Source: Microcaldota archaeon (GTDB lineage Archaea; Micrarchaeota; Micrarchaeia; Micrarchaeales; CABMGC01). From it: 9,469 nt of DNA. The stretch is taken from assembly GCA_027314465.1 (NCBI GenBank), contig DAHVAU010000063.1, forward strand, positions 1 through 9,469, given 5' to 3'. A model generated the notes under the pieces. That model searched no databases and was not told the DNA's origin. It was given only the letters and a program-made list of their open reading frames with translations. Numbering within the stretch: position 1 is the first letter of the stretch; the number at the start of each line of letters is the position of its first letter. Below are positions 1 through 4,453 of the stretch, one piece after another. Made by a program: the position numbers and the translations under genes.

Positions 1-69
1 AAGGAGAAGCAGCTCAACGAGCAGATAACTTCTGTGTACAAGTCGGCTCAGGGGCAGGGTGCCCAGTGA
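1..69 (+). CDS. C-terminal fragment of an upstream gene, possibly prefoldin beta
   Basis: Only the last 22 codons and a TGA stop are present, since the gene begins before the window. The visible tail is a charged, coiled-coil-like stretch (KEKQLNEQITSVYKS) followed by a flexible GQGAQ end. A short coiled-coil ending fits the beta subunit of the archaeal chaperone prefoldin. That gene is known to sit with RNase P and exosome genes in the archaeal superoperon, and Rpp30 and Pop5 follow here on the same strand. The identity therefore rests on context plus a very short tail and could be wrong. The stop lies 33 bases before the next start, so co-transcription is likely. Confidence 0.45.
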   Translation, partial: KEKQLNEQITSVYKSAQGQGAQ

Positions 70-102
70 GCATCGGCGTGCGCAGCTTGCATTGGTGGGG
101 GC

Positions 103-597
103 TTGAGCGGGCATTTCGACATAGCTCTTTTCGATGTTGACAGGGGCCTGCAGGAAAGGCTTGGCTATGATAAAGTATATTCGGCAGGTAGGGATCTTCT
201 CGTCTCTTCACATCCGGCGCCAGGAATTCCTGCAATAGCAACCGGAGGGGACTCAGGAGCCCTAATAACTGAGCTGAGGAAGCCGGACGTTATAGGCATT
301 GCGTTCGATGGCGCATATATTGACAAGAAAGCCATAGAGAAGGCTGCAGAGTACGGCAAGCCGGTCTTCATCTTTGCCGCAAGATTCACCGGGCTGTGCG
401 GCAGGGAGAAGGGAGCTGCGCTCCATGGCCTTAGAAAGCTGTTCATGGCAGCCCACTCACTTAAGGCAAGAGTGGTGCTGGTGTCCATGGCCGACTCCAG
501 GGCACAGCTGCTGTCAAGCGCGCAGCTGCGTGAGATCGCACATCTCATATCCGGGGGCCAGGATGGCGGGATGATGTCCTGGGGCGGGATAACATGA
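103..597 (+). CDS. rnp3: RNase P protein component 3 (Rpp30 family)
   Basis: This is a 164-residue protein of the Rpp30/RNP3 family. With Pop5 it forms a subcomplex that helps the RNase P RNA fold and cut the 5' leader from pre-tRNA. The recognisable part is the C-terminal two thirds of the PHP-like barrel: DVIGIAFDGAYIDKKAIEKAAEYGKPVFIFAARF (residues 62-95, shown as alternating strands and helices), then a helix rich in Lys/Arg, then KARVVLVS and the terminal QLREIAHLI helix. The protein is shorter than the 200-230 residues common in archaeal homologues and seems to lack part of the N-terminal barrel. The start is a TTG preceded by GGTG at 94-97. No in-frame ATG lies between the preceding stop and this point. 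It overlaps pop5 by ATGA, and this neighbour strongly supports the call. Confidence 0.78.
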   Translation: MSGHFDIALFDVDRGLQERLGYDKVYSAGRDLLVSSHPAPGIPAIATGGDSGALITELRKPDVIGIAFDGAYIDKKAIEKAAEYGKPVFIFAARFTGLCGREKGAALHGLRKLFMAAHSLKARVVLVSMADSRAQLLSSAQLREIAHLISGGQDGGMMSWGGIT

Positions 598-950
598 TCG
601 TGAGGCACAAGAACCGCTATCTCCTTGTGGAGGCCTCTGAGCCTATCAACACAAAGGATGCATCTATAGCATCTGCGCTATCCGAGTCAATAGGCGCCGA
701 GATGGGCCATATAGGGTATATAAGGGCGAATCCAAAAGTCGTGCACCAATTCTGCGACAACGCCTTCATAATAAGGGTGAACCGCGGATACGAGCGAGAC
801 CTTATACTTGCAACGGCATTCATCAAGAACATCAAAGGCCGCCAAGTGGCCCTGTACACCATTAGCACTTCAGGTACGGTACGCAGCCTGCTTGAGACTG
901 CCGCCAAGCTTTACGGTATCGCCAAGCGCACCTCGCCCCAGAAGAGCTGA
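594..950 (+). CDS. rnp2: RNase P protein component 2 (Pop5 family)
   Basis: This 118-residue protein is a near full-length match to archaeal Pop5/RNP2, the partner of Rpp30 in the RNase P holoenzyme. The RRM-like fold can be followed: strand RYLLVEA (8-14), a helix rich in Ala/Ser/Glu, strand FIIRVNRGYERDLILATAFI (58-77), strand VALYTISTSG and the closing helix TVRSLLETAAKLYG. The R-x-x-x-x-x-L-A region and the SGT-x-R-S-L motif near the end are typical of the family. The ATG overlaps the preceding TGA (ATGA), so translation is probably coupled to rnp3 and gives matched amounts of the two interacting subunits. No proteasome or SBDS gene follows, unlike the classical superoperon. Instead a long non-coding gap begins. 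Confidence 0.87.
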   Translation: MIVRHKNRYLLVEASEPINTKDASIASALSESIGAEMGHIGYIRANPKVVHQFCDNAFIIRVNRGYERDLILATAFIKNIKGRQVALYTISTSGTVRSLLETAAKLYGIAKRTSPQKS

Positions 951-1189
951 TCGCCACAGAATGCTGTTCCTACCTGCTGTGCCACCAGCTCCAATGGTAA
1001 TTGCCTGCACTGAGTCTTATCCTTTTAACATCCCCCACGAACGCTAGCGGAGTAGATGGTTCAGACGCCGCCATGCGGGCATCGGCAGCAGAGAAAAAAC
1101 TGCGATCAGGGCCAGCATTAGCCTGGCCAAGCGTTCCTGCAGACCTATCCGAACCTGCAGATACCTGTTTAACGATCTGAATATGGCGC

Positions 1190-1216
1190 ACTTCTCTATA
1201 CGGGTGGCAGAGAAGT
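1190..1216. repeat. 8-bp perfect inverted repeat beside a TATA box
   Basis: ACTTCTCT (1190-1197) and AGAGAAGT (1209-1216) are exact reverse complements separated by 11 bases. The right arm runs directly into the TTTAAAAA element at 1216-1223. This layout fits either an operator for a dimeric regulator at the BRE/TATA edge or an RNA hairpin ending an upstream transcript. The sequence alone does not decide between them. Confidence 0.6.
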
Positions 1217-1223
1217 TTAAAAA
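1216..1223 (+). promoter_or_regulatory. Candidate TATA box (TTTAAAAA)
   Basis: TTTAAAAA follows a purine-rich AGAGAAG that could act as BRE. Transcription would start about 25 bases downstream, near 1244, which is exactly where an ATGATG occurs. It could drive a short leaderless ORF, a small RNA or a long leader for ssb. Confidence 0.4.
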
Positions 1224-1243
1224 CCCAGTGAATAGTGCGTGGC

Positions 1244-1333
1244 ATGATGACAAGCCCTAGCCAGCACAGGATCTTTATCCAAGGAGGTATTGGCGCGGGG
1301 CATCAAAAAGTTAATATAACTTATCTAATATAG
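1244..1333 (+). CDS. Possible leaderless mini-ORF, 29 codons
   Basis: An ATG at 1244, immediately followed by a second ATG, opens a 29-residue frame ending in TAG (1331-1333). It lies about 25 bases after a TATA-like box, the spacing expected for a leaderless archaeal transcript. The peptide has a small Gly-rich centre (IQGGIGAG) and no recognised family. The frame contains a perfect AAGGAGGT at 1281-1288, which has no well-spaced start after it and may be chance. The stop lies within the ssb promoter region. I regard it as a weak candidate. The transcript could equally be non-coding. Confidence 0.2.
   Translation: MMTSPSQHRIFIQGGIGAGHQKVNITYLI
1311..1318 (+). promoter_or_regulatory. Promoter TATA box of the ssb gene
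   Basis: TTAATATA is preceded by the purine-rich AAAAAG (1305-1310), a good BRE/TATA pair. Transcription would begin near 1340 and leave a leader of about 15 bases that carries the SD. A second AT-rich element, CTAATATAG (1325-1333), would instead place the start at the ATG itself. Confidence 0.6.
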
Positions 1334-1346
1334 CTAATACCACTCA

Positions 1347-1353
1347 GTGATCC
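1347..1353 (+). promoter_or_regulatory. Ribosome binding site GTGATCC of ssb
   Basis: GTGATCC can pair with the GGATCAC portion of the archaeal 16S rRNA 3' tail. In that register the G of the usual GGAGG falls 7 bases before the ATG. The same spacing recurs at 4446, at the cdc6 start and, in part, before rnp3, so the element is probably real. Confidence 0.6.
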
Positions 1354-1354
1354 T

Positions 1355-1702
1355 ATGAAAATAAGCGATTTAAAGGCGGGAGCGAGCGATGTTGAGCTTG
1401 AGGCTACCGTTGTTGAGAAGCAGGAACCGCGTGAAGTCATAACAAAGTACGGCAAGAGGCTTAATGTTGCAAGCGCAACGCTAAAGGACGACAGCGGATC
1501 CATAATCCTGTCCCTTTGGGGCAAGGACATAGAAGCCGTAAGCGTCGGCGATAAGATAAAGGTGTCAAAAGGTTACGTAGGCGAATTTAAGGGCAATCCG
1601 CAGCTCTCAACGGGCAAGTACGGCAAGATAGAGGTACTTGGAAAGTCCGACATGCCTGCAGGAAGCGACGATGAAGTATCGGACCTTGACGAGGAAGAGT
1701 AA
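1355..1702 (+). CDS. ssb: Single-stranded DNA-binding protein, single OB fold (SsoSSB-like)
   Basis: The protein has 115 residues: one OB fold (about 5-95) and a short, very acidic tail (104-115, DDEVSDLDEEE). The core motifs VVEKQEPREVITKYGKR, LKDDSGSIILSLWGKD, VGDKIKVSKGYVGEFKGNPQLSTGK follow the order and spacing of the crenarchaeal SSB of Sulfolobus. They include the W-G-K of the central strand (55-57) and the FKG-x-x-QL segment. The likely role is coating single-stranded DNA in replication and repair, with the acidic tail contacting partner proteins as in bacterial SSB and SsoSSB. It is shorter than SsoSSB (148 residues) because the Gly/Arg-rich linker is missing. It is monocistronic, with its own TATA box, an SD of the GTGATCC type and a T-rich terminator. 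Confidence 0.88.
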   Translation: MKISDLKAGASDVELEATVVEKQEPREVITKYGKRLNVASATLKDDSGSIILSLWGKDIEAVSVGDKIKVSKGYVGEFKGNPQLSTGKYGKIEVLGKSDMPAGSDDEVSDLDEEE

Positions 1703-1715
1703 CGCGCAAGCGCTA

Positions 1716-1734
1716 TTCTTTTTTCCTTTTCCTT
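1716..1734 (+). terminator. T-rich terminator after ssb
   Basis: A pyrimidine tract with six consecutive T (1719-1724) and further T runs begins 13 bases after the ssb stop. A tiny GCG/CGC stem (1704-1713) precedes it. Such poly-T tracts are the usual intrinsic termination signal for archaeal RNA polymerase. It lies between convergent genes. Confidence 0.65.
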
Positions 1735-1741
1735 ACATCTT

Positions 1742-3016
1742 TCAGAATTCCACCGTTGCCACGTCCCCTACCTTTGGGGCTATGGCATCGAATCCTTCCA
1801 TTTTTAACTCCTCTGCCAGGGCTGTTGATGACTCTTCGCTGCCATGAACGCAGATCACGGTCTCCGGGCTGCTATCCTTTATGAACCTGTGCAGGTCTGC
1901 CTTGCCGGCATGCGCTGAGAAGTCATAGGCCGTGAAAGGCGTGCGCACCCTAAACTCCTTCCCGTCTATATCAAGCGGCTTGCCTTCCATCAGCCTGCGT
2001 CCGTTGGTGTTCTCGGCCTGGTATCCTGTGAGGAATATCTTCGAGTTCTTGTTCAGCCTTGTTATGTAATCCAGCACCGGCCCTCCGTTGAGCATGCCCG
2101 AGGTGGTTAGTATTATGCCCCCTCCTTCCAGCGCATGCTTCCTGTTCCTCTGGGTCTCCACCCACATCGCCTTCTTTATAGCCCCCTGCAGCAACCCCAC
2201 GTTCTTCACATATCCTGGGTACCTGTCCACTATCTCAGTTGCAGCTTTGGCCATGCCATCGAAGAATGTGTGCTCTATGAGCCCGTACTTATTCATAAGC
2301 GCTAGCATCTCCTGCGCCCTTCCTACAGCGAACACTGGCACAAGCGCTATACCTCTGTTGTCTATTACCTCGCGAATGTCATCCACGAACCTCTTCAGCA
2401 TGCTCTCCCTGTCAGGATGCTCCCTTACTGCGTACGTCGACTCCATGATGAGGATATCGCTCTTCACTGCCCTGGCTCCCTGCTCCAGCAGCTGGTTCTC
2501 CATCTTGAAGTCCCCTGTGTAGACCAGCCTCCTGCCATTATCCATCTTTTCCACGCAGGTTATGGCGCTGCCGCATATGTGCCCGGCATCGTACATGGTT
2601 ATGTTGTACTCCCCGAATTCATGCCCCTTGCCGTACTCGCACGGCACATATCTGTTGAGCATGGTCCTGAGGTTGTTTCTGTGGAAGTGTGGGTTCTGGT
2701 GTTTCCTCTTGTGTACCTTTATGGAGTCCTCTATTAGCAGTTCCGCAAGCGCCATGGTAGGCTCAGTGGCGAAAGCCGTAGGCATCGCCTCGGCGTACAG
2801 CGAAGGGGTGAATCCGCTGTGATCCAGGTGCGCATGGCTGATTATGCATGCGTCTACCCTGCCCGGATGCAACGGGTACTCTGTATCCCCGTCAATCTTT
2901 ATCCCATAATCGAGGAGTATCTTTCTGCTGCCGTCGAGAAGGAAAGCGGACCGGCCCACTTCGCCGGCGCCTCCCAGGAACTTCACATGCAAAATATCAC
3001 TACCTAGCGCTAACAT
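1742..3016 (-). CDS. Beta-CASP metallo-ribonuclease, aCPSF2-like
   Basis: This 424-residue enzyme joins a metallo-beta-lactamase fold to a beta-CASP domain, and all catalytic motifs are intact. They are HAHLDH (61-66), H146 in AGHICG, D169 in TGDF, motif A E192 (MESTYA), motif B H369 (FSAHAG) and motif C H391 (VHGSEES). Two zinc ions should bind there and the enzyme should cut RNA as an endonuclease and/or 5'-3' exonuclease. There is no N-terminal KH domain, so it is not aCPSF1 (FttA), the termination factor. The opening FLGGAGEVGRSAFLL and the HLDHSG form favour aCPSF2 over archaeal RNase J, though that choice is not certain. The ATG at 3016 has no SD and lies close to an AT-rich promoter, so the mRNA is probably leaderless. 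The gene is convergent with ssb and divergent from the winged-helix gene. Confidence 0.88.
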   Translation of the reverse strand: MLALGSDILHVKFLGGAGEVGRSAFLLDGSRKILLDYGIKIDGDTEYPLHPGRVDACIISHAHLDHSGFTPSLYAEAMPTAFATEPTMALAELLIEDSIKVHKRKHQNPHFHRNNLRTMLNRYVPCEYGKGHEFGEYNITMYDAGHICGSAITCVEKMDNGRRLVYTGDFKMENQLLEQGARAVKSDILIMESTYAVREHPDRESMLKRFVDDIREVIDNRGIALVPVFAVGRAQEMLALMNKYGLIEHTFFDGMAKAATEIVDRYPGYVKNVGLLQGAIKKAMWVETQRNRKHALEGGGIILTTSGMLNGGPVLDYITRLNKNSKIFLTGYQAENTNGRRLMEGKPLDIDGKEFRVRTPFTAYDFSAHAGKADLHRFIKDSSPETVICVHGSEESSTALAEELKMEGFDAIAPKVGDVATVEF

Positions 3017-3067
3017 TTAGCAACCAATCCTTTTAATTACTATTATTCAATTAATCAGATTGATAGT
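3017..3067. promoter_or_regulatory. Divergent promoter between the beta-CASP nuclease and the winged-helix operon
   Basis: This is a 51-base, strongly AT-rich gap. For the plus strand, TTTTAATTA (3031-3039) lies about 26 bases before a start near 3061, leaving only a few untranslated bases before the ATG at 3068. For the minus strand, an AATAATA-like element (3041-3047) lies about 28 bases before the ATG at 3016. The two promoters interleave, so polymerases would compete. The inverted repeat TCAAT-N7-ATTGA (3047-3063) sits between the plus-strand TATA box and its start, an operator-like position. Confidence 0.55.
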
Positions 3068-3832
3068 ATGCCAGATGAAGTCACATTCATCGATCTTGCG
3101 ACCATAACCCGAATAACTCCGGACACGACCCTCGAGAAGCTTGGAAGCATAATAAACGCGAGCATATTCGACGCGTCAAACCTTGCAGGCGCTCTAAAGC
3201 AGAAGGGGCTTATAGACTTCATGGCCTACTATCCGGGGCCCAATACCATAAAGGTCACGGACCAGGGCAAGGCATTGATGACTGACGCAGATGCCAAGGC
3301 CCTAGAACCTTTCGACAGCCTGGACCATGAGATACTCAAGCAGCTCTCAGGGGGCAAGCGTGCACCTGCCGACATACAGAAATCGATGAACGTGAGGCCA
3401 AAGGATCTCGCGCTCAGGCTCTACAAGCTATCCAAGCAGGGCTACACCTCATACGAGCTCAGGAGCGGAAGCTCTGAGGTATCGCTTACCGAGTCCGGAT
3501 TCCTTAAAGCCAAGTCCCAGTTCACTCCCATTTCGCCGCAGCCGCAGTACACCAACGAGCCTATGAAGTACGTGCCTGCGCCGCCTTCAGTCCAGGCGCA
3601 GCCCAAAGGCAGCGCCAGCAACCCTGCAATGCAACCGCCGGCGCCTCAACCGCAGCAGCCTACGCCTCCTGCATACGTCCAGGCAGCTGCCGCTGCCCAG
3701 CAGTCGGCTGCGTCAGCGGATTCACAGCACAAGGCGCCTGCCAATACGGGAGGCGGCATCCCCAAGCTGCCCATTGCCCTAATAGTGATAATAATCGTGC
3801 TGGTTGTTCTATACAAGCTAAAGGTGATATGA
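3068..3832 (+). CDS. Tail-anchored membrane protein with two winged-helix domains
   Basis: I do not recognise a named family. The 254-residue protein has three parts. Residues 1-150 look like two tandem winged-helix units: helices around 23-50 with a wing ending TIKVTDQGKAL (60-70), and helices around 86-125 (LDHEILKQL, RPKDLALRLYKLSKQGY) with a wing ending VSLTESGFLKA. Residues 152-230 form a low-complexity linker rich in Pro, Gln and Ala. Residues 234-250 are one hydrophobic helix (LPIALIVIIIVLVVLY) followed by the short basic tail KLKVI. There is no signal peptide, so the helical domains should be in the cytoplasm, held to the membrane by the C-terminus. It would then be a membrane-tethered DNA-binding regulator or nucleoid anchor. 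Its stop overlaps the next start (ATGA), tying it to the acyl-CoA synthetase genes. The architecture is seen directly. The regulatory role is inferred. Confidence 0.75.
   Translation: MPDEVTFIDLATITRITPDTTLEKLGSIINASIFDASNLAGALKQKGLIDFMAYYPGPNTIKVTDQGKALMTDADAKALEPFDSLDHEILKQLSGGKRAPADIQKSMNVRPKDLALRLYKLSKQGYTSYELRSGSSEVSLTESGFLKAKSQFTPISPQPQYTNEPMKYVPAPPSVQAQPKGSASNPAMQPPAPQPQQPTPPAYVQAAAAAQQSAASADSQHKAPANTGGGIPKLPIALIVIIIVLVVLYKLKVI
3822..3828 (+). promoter_or_regulatory. Ribosome binding site AGGTGAT before acdB
   Basis: AGGTGAT directly abuts the ATG at 3829 and is complementary to ATCACCT of the 16S rRNA tail. It lies inside the last codons of the winged-helix gene. Together with the ATGA overlap it indicates reinitiation or coupled translation. 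Confidence 0.55.
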
Positions 3833-4449
3833 CGCCGTTGGTGGACTACTTCGAGGGCAAAAGGCTCCTTGACAAGCACGGAATAAAGAGCATCCAGAGC
3901 AGGTACGTGTCATCAGCTGGCGACGCCATGGAGTTCTCCAGCGGCGAACCCATAGTACTTAAGCTCATATCTGATAAGGCGCTGCACAAGTCCAAAGAGG
4001 GGCTTGTGAAGCTGAACCTTAAGGGCGATGAGATAACTGCCGCATACAAGCAGCTGGCGTCAAAGGGCAGGGGGCTGTATCCGTATAGGATCATAGCGCA
4101 GCGCATGGCCAAGCCAGGCGTTGAGATCATACTCGGCGCCAGGACCGATGCGCAGTTCGGCAAGCTGATACTGATAGGGCTTGGCGGCATATATGTGAAC
4201 GTGTTCAAGGATTTTGCGCTTAGGGTATGCCCCATACAGAAAGCCGACGCCCAGGATATGATAGACCAGCTCAAGTCGCGCGACGTTATCACATTTAACG
4301 GCAAGAACAGCAAGATGCTCTCAAATCTTATAATGGACGTCAATGCCCTTCTCATGTCCAACCGCAGGATCGAGGAGCTTGACCTCAATCCGGTGGTTGT
4401 CAGGGAGGACGGATACGACGCCGTGGACATACGCATTCTTACAAAGTGA
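3829..4449 (+). CDS. acdB: ADP-forming acetyl-CoA synthetase, beta subunit (ATP-grasp)
   Basis: This 206-residue beta subunit belongs to the nucleoside diphosphate-forming acyl-CoA synthetases. With the alpha subunit it catalyses acyl-CoA + ADP + phosphate to acid + CoA + ATP, the main substrate-level ATP step of fermentative archaea. The ATP-grasp fold is evident: IVLKLISDKALHKSKEGLV (42-60, with conserved H53), PGVEIILGARTDAQFGKLILIGLGG (96-120, described as motif pieces PGVE and DAQFG), and the metal-binding end ELDLNPVV...AVDIRI with N187 and D200 in the positions of the succinyl-CoA synthetase ligands. The usual HKS-D-x-GGV loop reads HKSKEGLV here, a mild divergence. The length is slightly below the roughly 230 residues of Pyrococcus homologues. 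It lies between the winged-helix gene (ATGA overlap) and acdA (4-base gap), so the unit is one operon. The substrate acid (acetate, branched or aryl) cannot be told. Confidence 0.9.
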   Translation: MTPLVDYFEGKRLLDKHGIKSIQSRYVSSAGDAMEFSSGEPIVLKLISDKALHKSKEGLVKLNLKGDEITAAYKQLASKGRGLYPYRIIAQRMAKPGVEIILGARTDAQFGKLILIGLGGIYVNVFKDFALRVCPIQKADAQDMIDQLKSRDVITFNGKNSKMLSNLIMDVNALLMSNRRIEELDLNPVVVREDGYDAVDIRILTK

Positions 4450-4451
4450 TC
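4446..4451 (+). promoter_or_regulatory. Ribosome binding site GTGATC deciding the acdA start
   Basis: GTGATC overlaps the acdB stop TGA (4447-4449) and stands in the same register to the ATG at 4454 as the ssb site. This favours 4454 over the in-frame ATG at 4463 and over longer upstream frames. Confidence 0.6.
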
Positions 4452-4453
4452 GC

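Larger units (their letters stand above)
951..1354. other. Long intergenic region with hairpins and promoters, no convincing gene
   Basis: Here are 404 bases between pop5 and ssb, unusually long for this window. It holds a 6-bp hairpin (GGCCAG 1110-1115 with CTGGCC 1123-1128, 7-base loop). An 8-base direct repeat, CCTGCAGA, lies at 1136-1143 and 1154-1161. An 8-bp perfect inverted repeat lies at 1190-1216. TATA-like boxes occur at 1216-1223 and 1311-1318. I see no tRNA, no RNase P RNA consensus and no clear T-rich terminator after pop5. Two minus-strand open frames (970-1245 and 1044-1253) show no family features. An unidentified small RNA could lie here, but nothing proves it. Confidence 0.6.

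Noticed and set aside
1040..1240. tRNA gene, suggested by GGTTC-like strings on both strands.
   Set aside because: No T-arm with a 5-bp stem and TTCRA loop, no matching acceptor stem and no anticodon arm could be assembled.
970..1245. Minus-strand 91-codon frame in the same gap.
   Set aside because: The composition is unlike its neighbours (clusters of His, Trp and Ser) with no motif or start signal. It is probably chance.
1044..1253. Minus-strand 69-codon frame with a hydrophobic stretch and basic ends, resembling a small membrane protein.
   Set aside because: It has no SD and no TATA box at leaderless distance, it matches no known family, and it overlaps plus-strand promoter and repeat elements. 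It is not excluded, but unsupported.
1281..1300. AAGGAGGT followed by TTG at 1290 as a real gene start.
   Set aside because: The spacing is about one base and the frame stops after nine codons.
1244..1345. Box C/D sRNA starting at ATGATGA.
   Set aside because: A box C-like element is present but no CTGA box D follows within the expected length, nor C'/D' boxes.
2088..2522. Plus-strand frame of 144 codons opposite the beta-CASP gene.
   Set aside because: It is antisense to intact catalytic motifs, low in charged residues and rich in Ser/Pro/Leu, typical of a shadow frame.
3846..4436. Long minus-strand frame of 196 codons opposite acdB.
   Set aside because: It lies wholly antisense to a clearly conserved ATP-grasp gene. 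Its Ser/Leu-rich product reflects the reverse complement of that gene's codons.
4343..4453. Upstream extension of acdA by 37 codons.
   Set aside because: It overlaps the acdB C-terminus, including its metal-binding motif, and the family begins near LIPMLKPDSVAIIGAS. The GTGATC site points to 4454.
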